From NCBI GenBank assembly GCA_012797215.1, contig JAAZPN010000247.1:1-8362 (forward strand): a DNA stretch of 8,362 nt, read 5' to 3'. Source of the stretch: Chloroflexota bacterium (GTDB taxonomy: Bacteria; Chloroflexota; Anaerolineae; Anaerolineales; Anaerolineaceae). The notes below the pieces were generated by a model. The model was not told the origin of the DNA and made no database searches. It worked only from the letters and a program-made list of their open reading frames with translations. Made by a program: the position numbers and the translations under genes. Shown in pieces: positions 1 to 5,493 of the stretch. Position 1 is the first letter of the stretch. Every line of letters starts with the position of its first letter.

Positions 1-582
1 AGCAACATGCCCAAAGACAGCATCGAACGCGCAATTAAACGCGGTACAGGCGAGGATAAAGGCTCGGCCGAACTTGAAGAATTGACCTATGGCGGTACGC
101 TGGGTCATGGAATTGTGGCGATGATTGAATGCGTTACCGAAAACCGCAACCGCACCGTTGCAGAACTGCGCCATATCCTCACGCGCTCTGGTGGAAATCT
201 GGCGGACACCAGTTCTATCAGCTGGCAGTTTGATCGAAAAGCCGTTTTTTCAGTTAAATCTGATGGTAAGAATTTTGATAAGGTCTTTGAAGCCGCGCTG
301 GATGGCGGCGCTGATGACGTTGTCGAGGAAGACGGCTACATTGAGATCATTGGCGGCGTGGAAAGCTTCAAAACCATTGGAGATAGTCTCAAAAAGTTCG
401 CCATTAAGCCCGAAGAAGCTGGCTTGCGCATGGTTGCGCAGCAGGAAATGGAACTGGATAAAGAAAAAACCCTTTCCATCCTGCGCACAATTGAGTCCCT
501 CGAAGAGAGCGACGATGTTCAAAACGTTTATTCCAACCTCAAACTTACCGAGGAAGCGCTCGCTGATCTTGAGAAGGAATAA
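1..582 (+). CDS. yebC: YebC/PmpR family protein, 5' end missing
   Basis: This is the 3' part of a YebC/PmpR (TACO1-like) gene. The reading frame is open from base 1, before the first in-window ATG at 7: the codons for Ser-Asn precede MPKDSIERAIKRGTGE, which matches the family's internal 'NMPKDNIERAIKRGTGE' segment. The true start therefore lies upstream, and roughly 50 residues are missing from a usual length near 240-250. Other family blocks are the Tyr-Gly-Gly turn followed by GIVAMIECVTENRNRT and RHILTRSGGNL, then SISWQFDRKAVF. Members are cytoplasmic. They were long annotated as transcriptional regulators, and more recent work ties the family to translation, including relief of ribosome stalling at proline runs. 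The stop is six bases before ruvC, and yebC next to ruvCA is a common bacterial order, so co-transcription is likely. Family identity is near certain; the molecular role in this organism is not shown by the sequence. Confidence 0.96.
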   Translation, partial: SNMPKDSIERAIKRGTGEDKGSAELEELTYGGTLGHGIVAMIECVTENRNRTVAELRHILTRSGGNLADTSSISWQFDRKAVFSVKSDGKNFDKVFEAALDGGADDVVEEDGYIEIIGGVESFKTIGDSLKKFAIKPEEAGLRMVAQQEMELDKEKTLSILRTIESLEESDDVQNVYSNLKLTEEALADLEKE

Positions 583-588
583 AACGCA

Positions 589-1092
589 ATGCTGGTATTG
601 GGGATTGACCCTGGGATAGCCATTACTGGCTATGGACTAATATATGTCGACCAGGCGGGAAATTCCCAATTGATTGCTTTTGGTGTTATTGATTCAACGG
701 CTGTGAGGACAACCTCCAGCCGTTTATCTTTTCTCTACGATCAGCTACACGAAATACTCAGAAAATATCAGCCTACGCACGCTGCGGTGGAAAAGATTTT
801 TTTCCAAAAGAACTTAAAAACGGTTTCAGCGGTAAGTGAAGCACGCGGCGTGATCACCTTGTGCCTGGCTCAAGCGCAGCTTGAGGTAGCCGAGTACACT
901 CCCAACGAAGTCAAACTTGCTGTAACCTCCTACGGCAACGCGGATAAAAACCAGGTGCAGGAGATGGTGCGCGTCCTTCTGGGCATGGACGCAATCCCCA
1001 AACCAGATGACGCCGCGGACGCCCTCGCGGTTGCGTTATGTCACATCGGCATGCTCACGTTTAATAACCGCGTGGAAAGCAGTGATCAATGA
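589..1092 (+). CDS. ruvC: Crossover junction endodeoxyribonuclease RuvC
   Basis: RuvC is the dimeric, Mg-dependent resolvase that nicks Holliday junctions symmetrically during recombinational repair, acting with RuvAB. At 167 residues it has the usual family length. All four expected catalytic acids are present: Asp7 in GIDPG, Glu68 in AAVEKIFF, and Asp141 and Asp144 in KPDDAADALAVALCH. The segment from Phe71 to Arg86 (FFQKNLKTVSAVSEAR) is the conserved region linked to junction binding. The start at 589 is supported by AAGGAA at 574-579, nine bases upstream and inside the last yebC codons. The 3' end overlaps the next gene by ATGA (1089-1092), implying translational coupling. Nothing suggests loss of function. 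The partner ruvA is two genes downstream; ruvB is not in the window. Confidence 0.98.
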   Translation: MLVLGIDPGIAITGYGLIYVDQAGNSQLIAFGVIDSTAVRTTSSRLSFLYDQLHEILRKYQPTHAAVEKIFFQKNLKTVSAVSEARGVITLCLAQAQLEVAEYTPNEVKLAVTSYGNADKNQVQEMVRVLLGMDAIPKPDDAADALAVALCHIGMLTFNNRVESSDQ

Positions 1093-1904
1093 TGATTTCC
1101 AGCCTTTCCAATCCCAGTATTGTCGCGGTTCGCAAGCTGCATCAGGCAAAAGAGCGAAAAATCACGCAGACATTCTTGGCTGAAGGGCTGCGCGTTGTCG
1201 GCCAGGCCTTTGACTCTCACGCCGATATTCAGCAAGTTATTTACTGTCCGGATTTGTTGGTTAGCGACTATGGAAAGAGTTTGCTGGCAAAAGCGCTCAC
1301 GCTGGACATCGCAACGCTTGAGGTAAGTCAGCCCGTTTTCAATTCCTTCGCGCGCAAGGACACCCCGCAAGGCATTGCCGCTGTCATCCGGCAGCGCTGG
1401 GTTTCGCTCAATGAGGCAGCTCCCAAGGAGAATGAACTTTGGGTCGGCTTGCAGGCAGTCCAGAATCCCGGCAACCTGGGGACTATCCTGCGGACTTGCG
1501 ACGCGGTTGGCGCGAGCAGCCTGATCTTGCTGGATGACTGCACCGACCCTTACGATTCGGCAGCGGTGAAAGCCTCAATGGGGTCTATATTTACCATTCG
1601 GCTGATCAAATCCAAATTCGTCGAATTTCAGCAGTGGGCTGCCAACCATCCCGAAATTTCTATCATTGGCGCCTCCGATAAAGGCGCGCAGGATTACGCG
1701 CACGCTCACTATCACCACCCCTCCCTTCTGCTGTTGGGCAGTGAAAGGGAAGGACTGCCGCCCGGATATCTTTCTTTATGCAGCCAGATTGTGCGCATAC
1801 CCATGGAAGGCGCTTGTGATTCGCTCAATCTATCTGTGGCCGCGGGTATAATCCTGTATGAAATTTATAATCAACATCGCGCGCGAAGGACAGCACAGCT
1901 ATGA
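1089..1904 (+). CDS. SpoU/TrmH-family RNA 2'-O-methyltransferase
   Basis: This is a 271-residue SPOUT-class enzyme predicted to move a methyl group from S-adenosylmethionine to a ribose 2'-OH in rRNA or tRNA. The three SpoU motifs are in order: motif 1 at about residues 126-135 (NPGNLGTILR, with the catalytic-type Asn126 and Arg135), motif 2 at 215-222 (LLGSEREG), and motif 3 at 236-252 (RIPMEGACDSLNLSVAA, forming the knotted SAM site). Residues 1-105 look like the small N-terminal substrate-binding domain of the RlmB/TrmH group (NPSIVAVRKL, then FLAEGLRVV). The exact target nucleotide cannot be told from sequence. The start is either 1089 or the adjacent ATG at 1092; 1089 gives the 4-base overlap with ruvC. 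The 3' end overlaps ruvA by another ATGA (1901-1904). Its place between ruvC and ruvA suggests shared expression, not a role in recombination. Confidence 0.93.
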   Translation: MMISSLSNPSIVAVRKLHQAKERKITQTFLAEGLRVVGQAFDSHADIQQVIYCPDLLVSDYGKSLLAKALTLDIATLEVSQPVFNSFARKDTPQGIAAVIRQRWVSLNEAAPKENELWVGLQAVQNPGNLGTILRTCDAVGASSLILLDDCTDPYDSAAVKASMGSIFTIRLIKSKFVEFQQWAANHPEISIIGASDKGAQDYAHAHYHHPSLLLLGSEREGLPPGYLSLCSQIVRIPMEGACDSLNLSVAAGIILYEIYNQHRARRTAQL

Positions 1905-2479
1905 TTGCGTCCATTACTGGCAAAGTACAATCCAAACATACCGACAGCCTCATTCTTGATATTCAGGGCATCGGTTTTGATGTGACTGTGACAAAATCCG
2001 TGCTTTCCGAAGTTGAGGCGGGCGACATTGTTTTCCTGCATACCTATTTAGTTGTTCGTGAAGACATGCTCGCGTTGTTTGGCTTTAGAACAGTGGAGGA
2101 AAAACAATTTTTCTTGCTGTTGCTTGGAGCTGAAGGAATCGGTCCGAGGTTGGCTATGGCTGTTCTTTCCACGCTTTCCCTCGACAATATCCGCACGGCT
2201 GTTGTCAGTGAACAGCCCGAGTTTTTCAGCCGCGTGCCTGGGATTGGCAAGAAAACTGCCCAAAAAATCGTCATCCACTTGCAAGGTCGCATCAGCGCGG
2301 ACGCCGGCTTTGATATGCGTAAAGCCACCAGCACCGCTGAGGACCAGGTTTTGGAAGCCCTGGTTGGGCTGGGTTACAGCATAGTCGAAGCGCAAACCGC
2401 CATCCAGGCGCTGCCTAAGGACGTACCTGATACGGTTGAAGAAAAGCTTCGCGTGGCCTTGCAATACTTCAACCGTTGA
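1901..2479 (+). CDS. ruvA: Holliday junction branch migration protein RuvA
   Basis: RuvA binds the four-way junction as a tetramer and loads the RuvB motor for branch migration. The 192-residue protein has the complete three-domain layout. An OB fold at about 1-62 begins MIASITGKV and contains the acidic pin Glu54-Asp55 in VREDMLALFGF. Two helix-hairpin-helix motifs follow: about 75-90 (LGAEGIGPRLAMAVLS) and about 111-130 (RVPGIGKKTAQKIVIHLQGR). A linker leads to the C-terminal RuvB-binding three-helix domain at about 147-192 (EDQVLEALVGLGYS). The start at 1901 lies in an ATGA overlap with the methyltransferase gene, with AAGGA at 1886-1890 ten bases upstream. It is the last gene of the left operon: an 80-base gap follows, and ruvB is not next to it. 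Confidence 0.98.
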   Translation: MIASITGKVQSKHTDSLILDIQGIGFDVTVTKSVLSEVEAGDIVFLHTYLVVREDMLALFGFRTVEEKQFFLLLLGAEGIGPRLAMAVLSTLSLDNIRTAVVSEQPEFFSRVPGIGKKTAQKIVIHLQGRISADAGFDMRKATSTAEDQVLEALVGLGYSIVEAQTAIQALPKDVPDTVEEKLRVALQYFNR

Positions 2480-2520
2480 GGCACCGTGCTTTGGCGGTTT
2501 TCGCAGCAACTTTTCAGGGA

Positions 2521-2529
2521 TGGTAAAAT
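2521..2529 (+). promoter_or_regulatory. Possible extended -10 promoter for the MreB-like gene
   Basis: The gap between ruvA and the MreB-like gene contains TGGTAAAAT, which fits an extended -10 element (TGn followed by a TATAAT-like hexamer, here TAAAAT at 2524-2529). No convincing -35 hexamer is found 16-18 bases upstream, which an extended -10 can tolerate. The surrounding sequence turns AT-rich. AGGAT at 2550-2554, five bases before the ATG at 2560, is the likely ribosome binding site. The call rests on consensus match only. Confidence 0.4.
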
Positions 2530-2559
2530 TATTTAAATTTTGTTTTTATAGGATTATCC

Positions 2560-3564
2560 ATGGCAGCATTTTCTCGTGAACTGGGCATAGACCTCGGAAC
2601 ATTTAACACGCAAATCGCGGAAGGCAACCAGATCCTGGTTCAGGAACCCACCATTGTCGCGATTATTACCAATGAAATGAAGTTGGTGGAATATGGGACC
2701 ACAGCCTTAGGCATGCTTGGCCGTGTTCCTGAGTCTATCGAAGTGGTGCGGCCATTACGAAATGGTGTGATTGCCGAGTACGAGCTCACCGAAAAATTGC
2801 TGGGCATTCTGATAAAAAAAGTGACAGGACCCACGATCTTTTTCCGCCCACGAATCATCATCAGCGTGCCCTACGGCATTACGAGCGTGGAACGCCGCGC
2901 CGTGCAAGAAGCCGGCTTGGGGGCTGGCAGCCGGGAAGTGAATTGGATCCCGCAACCGTTAGCGGCAGCCATTGGAGTGGACTTGCCGATCAACACCCCG
3001 ACTGGAAATATGCTTATCTCCCTTGGTGGTGGAACCACGCAGGCAGCGGTTATTTCCATGACGGGCATCGTTAGCGCGGAAACATCCCAGGTAGCTGGAC
3101 TCAAATTGGACGATGCGATTTGCGCGTATGTCCGCAAGAAATATGGTTTGATTATTGCCCAACCCACCGCTGAATCCCTGAAAATTCGCATCGGGGCCGC
3201 AATTCCCAGCGAGGAAGAAAAGACCATGGAGATTCAGGGGCAGGACCAGGTGACTGGCCTTCCAAAGCCAGTCAGTCTGACCACAAACGAGATTGTGGAA
3301 GCTATGCAAGCTCCGCTGGAGGAAATTGCCGCGACGGCAAAACGCGTTTTGGAGAAAACACCTCCAGAACTCATTTCGGATATTATTGACCGCGGCGTAG
3401 CCCTTTGCGGCGGAACCGCGCTTTTGAAGGGCTTGGATAAATATCTGACGGTTTCGCTGGGAATCCCCGCCTATATTGTAGATAATCCAGTTACCTGCAC
3501 AGTGGAAGGAACCGCCAAAGCCTTTGGCATTCTTGACCTGATTCTTCGCAGCCAACAAAACTGA
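2560..3564 (+). CDS. MreB-like actin-family protein with an altered nucleotide site
   Basis: This is a 334-residue protein of the MreB/Mbl family, bacterial actins that polymerise on the inner membrane face and guide cell-wall synthesis. Family blocks run the whole length: phosphate-1 loop GIDLGTFNT (9-17), MLGRVPESIEVVRPLRNGVI (52-71), RPRIIISVPYGITSVERRAV (96-115), PLAAAIGVDLP (133-143), GLPKPVSL (233-240), TPPELISDIIDRGVALCGG (267-285) and LLKGLD (288-293). Several site residues differ from typical MreB. The IEEP motif is I-P-Q-P (130-133), so the catalytic-type Glu is Gln132. The phosphate-2 DIGGGTTE is S-L-GGGTT-Q (154-161), losing its Asp. TAER-K-EIG reads TAES-K-RIG (203-212). The adenosine motif GGG/GGA is GGT (284-286). 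The fold looks intact, but ATP hydrolysis may be weak or absent. No mreC, mreD, rodA or PBP2 gene is nearby. It may be a specialised paralogue beside a normal MreB encoded elsewhere. Confidence 0.9.
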   Translation: MAAFSRELGIDLGTFNTQIAEGNQILVQEPTIVAIITNEMKLVEYGTTALGMLGRVPESIEVVRPLRNGVIAEYELTEKLLGILIKKVTGPTIFFRPRIIISVPYGITSVERRAVQEAGLGAGSREVNWIPQPLAAAIGVDLPINTPTGNMLISLGGGTTQAAVISMTGIVSAETSQVAGLKLDDAICAYVRKKYGLIIAQPTAESLKIRIGAAIPSEEEKTMEIQGQDQVTGLPKPVSLTTNEIVEAMQAPLEEIAATAKRVLEKTPPELISDIIDRGVALCGGTALLKGLDKYLTVSLGIPAYIVDNPVTCTVEGTAKAFGILDLILRSQQN

Positions 3565-3572
3565 GCCTAATA

Positions 3573-4334
3573 ATGGATACCCAAGCCCAAGAACTAAACC
3601 CAGAAGCAGTTTTTACAGATCGCAGGAACCGCCGCGCCCGCGGCTGGCGTTTTTTTCTGAGTTTGGTGTTATTTATCGCGTTGGGCACGTTTGGGTACTC
3701 TGCCTGGCAGTGGTTCTATCCGCGCTTAGAGAAATTTGGACTGTCGGTCTTGTGGATTAACGGGAAAGTCTTTATCATTTTGCTCCCGTTGGTGCTCTTG
3801 CTGCTGTTCTGGCTCTTTTTCGCCAACCTTCCCCGCAAAAAGACCACCATTTCCATTTTCCCGGATGGCATACGCAAGCAGCATGGGAGCAGCGATCTGA
3901 AACTCCGTTGGGATTCCCTTGAAAAAGCAAAGCTGGTTTTTTCTCGGGCCTCTTTCCTGGGCATACCGGGCAGACGCAAGGAAAAGATGGAGTTAATTGA
4001 CGCGATTGGGAACAAACTGGCAATCGAAGCCCGCATGGACCGCTTCGAAGAATTGGTCAACCGCACGCGTGAAAAAGCATTCCCGTTTCTGGCGAATTTT
4101 GCCTCCGAGCAATTATCCAAAACTGGCAAGCTTACATTTGGGAAAAAAATCGTTTTAAGTCAGGACACTCTTACTATTGGAAATTCTGTTTTACCCCTAA
4201 GCCAAATCAGCTCGACCCAGGTGGAAAAAGGATGGCTGAAGCTTACAACTGACAAACACAGAAAGCTAAAAATCCGGGTAGACCGGCTTGAAAACCTGGA
4301 TGTGCTGCTGCACCTGCTGGGCGAACTATCCTAA
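3573..4334 (+). CDS. Two-TM membrane protein with tandem PH-like halves (DUF6585-like)
   Basis: The function is not recognised. The 253-residue protein has a charged N-terminus (Arg-rich, about 17-26), then two hydrophobic helices at about 27-49 and 66-84. The rest is soluble. Two halves share a similar layout: TTISIFPDGIRKQ, then LKLRWDSLEKAKLV (about 91-122), and KKIVLSQDTLTIG, then VLPLSQISSTQVEKGWLKL (about 191-225). Such strand patterns, ending in an 'LPW..I' type segment and a C-terminal helix, recall DUF6585 or PH-like domains; this is a resemblance by eye, not a search result. With two TM helices, both termini should lie in the cytoplasm. It begins eight bases after the MreB-like stop without a clear Shine-Dalgarno sequence, so translation is probably coupled and the two products may work together at the membrane. 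Its TAA overlaps the rex stop codon on the other strand. Confidence 0.8.
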   Translation: MDTQAQELNPEAVFTDRRNRRARGWRFFLSLVLFIALGTFGYSAWQWFYPRLEKFGLSVLWINGKVFIILLPLVLLLLFWLFFANLPRKKTTISIFPDGIRKQHGSSDLKLRWDSLEKAKLVFSRASFLGIPGRRKEKMELIDAIGNKLAIEARMDRFEELVNRTREKAFPFLANFASEQLSKTGKLTFGKKIVLSQDTLTIGNSVLPLSQISSTQVEKGWLKLTTDKHRKLKIRVDRLENLDVLLHLLGELS

Positions 4335-4960
4335 TCTTCTGAATTCAGGTAATAGGTTAAGGTCTGAAGCTTTACGACCGGGTCGATGTTGATGACATGT
4401 ACGTTGTTTGGTACCTTCACCACCAGCGGAGCATAATTCAAGATTGCTTTAATCCCGTAAGAAACCAGCATATCTGTGACCGTTTGCGCGCAGCCTGCCG
4501 GAACAGTCAGAATTGCCATCTGGATATTTAAACGCCCCAGGTCTGCCTCAAGATTTCTAATGTCACTAATTTGAATCCCGCTTATGCTCGTACCAATCAG
4601 GTCAGGGTTATTGTCGCAGGCCAGGACAATTTCAAAACCTTTGCGGGAAAAGCCCTGATACCGCAGCAGAGCCTGGCCAAGACTCCCAACGCCAACAACT
4701 ACTACCGGCCATATTTGGTTCAGATTCAGGATAGCCCGCAGATTCTCAATAAGACTGATGACATTGTAGCCGCTGCCTTGCTTGCCAAAACCGCCAAAAT
4801 TCGAAAGGTCCTTGCGAATTTGCGCCGCGGAAACGTCCACCAGGTGCCCAAGCTCCGCCGAGGAGACGATGCCGCGCCCTTCTCTAAGCAGTTGGTTGAG
4901 TGCTTGCAGATATACTGGCAGTCTCTGAATTACAATATCCGGTATGTCCCGTTTACCCAT
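4331..4960 (-). CDS. rex: Redox-sensing transcriptional repressor Rex
   Basis: Rex is a homodimeric repressor that binds DNA when NAD+ is high and lets go when NADH rises, usually controlling respiration and fermentation genes. The 209-residue protein has the normal length and both domains. The N-terminal winged helix (about 1-80) includes IPDIVIQRLPVYLQALNQL and the recognition segment SAAQIRKDLSNFGGFGKQGSGYNV. The Rossmann domain starts WPVVVVGVGSLGQAL, with the GxGxxG dinucleotide motif at residues 90-95 and an acidic strand end at LACDNNPD (113-120). The C-terminal swapped helix is VKLQTLTYYL. The start at 4960 has AAAGGA (4969-4974 on the complement) eight bases upstream. It is transcribed away from the Cys-Ala tail and radical SAM unit, and a Rex operator lies in the shared region. 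Its TAG overlaps the stop of the convergent gene by four bases. Confidence 0.97.
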   Translation of the reverse strand: MGKRDIPDIVIQRLPVYLQALNQLLREGRGIVSSAELGHLVDVSAAQIRKDLSNFGGFGKQGSGYNVISLIENLRAILNLNQIWPVVVVGVGSLGQALLRYQGFSRKGFEIVLACDNNPDLIGTSISGIQISDIRNLEADLGRLNIQMAILTVPAGCAQTVTDMLVSYGIKAILNYAPLVVKVPNNVHVINIDPVVKLQTLTYYLNSED

Positions 4961-5007
4961 GCGCCTTATCCTTTGTTTGCTCTCGTCCCGCAGACAAGAT
5001 ACAAATT

Positions 5008-5034
5008 TGATGTTATCATCACACTAGATATCTA
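5008..5034. other. Two short dyads in the rex leader
   Basis: Two small inverted repeats lie between the proposed rex -10 and the rex start: TGATG-TTAT-CATCA at 5008-5021 and the perfect palindrome TAGATATCTA at 5025-5034. They match the Rex consensus poorly. They could bind another regulator or be chance in AT-rich sequence. Confidence 0.2.
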
Positions 5035-5035
5035 T

Positions 5036-5041
5036 ATTATA
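5036..5041 (-). promoter_or_regulatory. Candidate -10 box for rex
   Basis: On the complementary strand, bases 5041-5036 read TATAAT, an exact sigma-70-type -10 hexamer 76 bases upstream of the rex start. No good -35 element is seen 16-18 bases further upstream (the 17-base position reads AGGAAA). It would start transcription near 5029. The Rex operator would then sit about 50-70 bases upstream of that start, which leaves autoregulation possible but not obvious. Confidence 0.4.
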
Positions 5042-5042
5042 T

Positions 5043-5072
5043 TTGGTAATCCATACGATTTCCTACTAAAAT
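5043..5072 (+). promoter_or_regulatory. Candidate promoter of the Cys-Ala tail / radical SAM unit
   Basis: A -35-like TTGGTA (5043-5048, four of six consensus bases) is followed after 18 bases by TAAAAT (5067-5072) as the -10. Transcription would start near 5079-5080, directly beside the Rex operator at 5081-5098. Bound Rex would then cover the start site or block early elongation. The assignment is by consensus only; the position relative to the operator and the gene at 5121 makes it coherent. Confidence 0.5.
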
Positions 5073-5080
5073 TTACCAGG

Positions 5081-5098
5081 TTGTGAAAAATTCCACAA
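5081..5098. promoter_or_regulatory. Rex operator (ROP) site
   Basis: TTGTGAAAAATTCCACAA matches the known Rex consensus TTGTGAA-N4-TTCACAA at 13 of 14 fixed positions; the single change is C for T in the right half. The central four bases are AAAT, in keeping with the usual AT-rich centre. It lies in the 160-base region between divergent rex and the gene at 5121, 22 bases before that gene's start and just after its candidate -10. Finding a Rex box beside rex itself makes chance very unlikely. Which direction it controls, or whether both, is not decided by sequence; its place favours the rightward unit. Confidence 0.88.
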
Positions 5099-5107
5099 TG
5101 ACAAATA

Positions 5108-5113
5108 AAGGAG
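5108..5113 (+). promoter_or_regulatory. Ribosome binding site of the zinc-ribbon gene
   Basis: AAGGAG lies seven bases before the ATG at 5121. It is the strongest Shine-Dalgarno match in the rightward unit and fixes the start of its first gene. The second gene (5494) has no clear site of its own. Confidence 0.7.
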
Positions 5114-5120
5114 TGACAGG

Positions 5121-5489
5121 ATGAAAGCAGCCAGAACCATACTCAATATTGTTGCAGGAATTCTTATTGTTTTGTCTTTCCTGTTTATACTCGGCGCGTT
5201 CAGTCCTTCGGGGAGTACAAGTTGGTTGATCGTCGGGATAGTTGGATTTGTTATCGCGTTCGTCGCCATCATCCTTGGCGCGCGCATTGGCGCTAAAGCA
5301 GCCGGAACGACCCAGAATATTTCACTAAATGTGGACTTGCCCGGAAATGTGAAGATGGATGCCATCAAATGCCAATCCTGCGGTTCTCCATTGGCAGCCG
5401 ATGACATAAAAATGATTCAAGGCGCGCCTGTTGTTACATGCCACAGTTGCGGAACCACCTACCAATTGACCGAAGAACCTAAATGGTAA
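5121..5489 (+). CDS. Small two-TM protein with a C-terminal zinc ribbon
   Basis: I do not recognise this 122-residue protein as a named family. It has two hydrophobic helices at about 8-27 and 35-53, joined by a short Ser/Gly/Pro turn, then a soluble C-terminal part. That part carries two CxxC pairs, Cys84-Cys87 (CQSC) and Cys107-Cys110 (CHSC), spaced 19 residues apart as in zinc ribbons. The positive N-terminus and the hairpin of two helices suggest that both ends face the cytoplasm, which would put the ribbon inside the cell. It is the first gene after the Rex operator and ends four bases before the DUF2207-like gene, so the two are almost surely co-transcribed and perhaps coupled. It might bind or deliver the product of the next gene, or handle metal or thiols, but the sequence shows only the fold type. 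Confidence 0.85.
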   Translation: MKAARTILNIVAGILIVLSFLFILGAFSPSGSTSWLIVGIVGFVIAFVAIILGARIGAKAAGTTQNISLNVDLPGNVKMDAIKCQSCGSPLAADDIKMIQGAPVVTCHSCGTTYQLTEEPKW

Positions 5490-5493
5490 AAAA

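Noticed and set aside
2483..2501. ACCG ... CGGT followed by TTTT after ruvA, as a rho-independent terminator.
   Set aside because: The stem is only four pairs with an eight-base loop and a short T-run; too weak to call.
2048..2509. Open frames on the - strand across ruvA.
   Set aside because: ruvA is complete and conserved on the + strand; these frames have no recognisable domain or ribosome binding site.
4339..4348. Perfect palindrome CTGAATTCAG near the convergent stop codons.
   Set aside because: It lies inside the rex coding end, has no loop or T-run, and a 10-base palindrome is expected by chance.
4571..5086. Long open frame on the + strand opposite rex.
   Set aside because: It is the shadow of rex; the Rex protein matches its family over its full length on the other strand, and this frame shows no recognisable motif.
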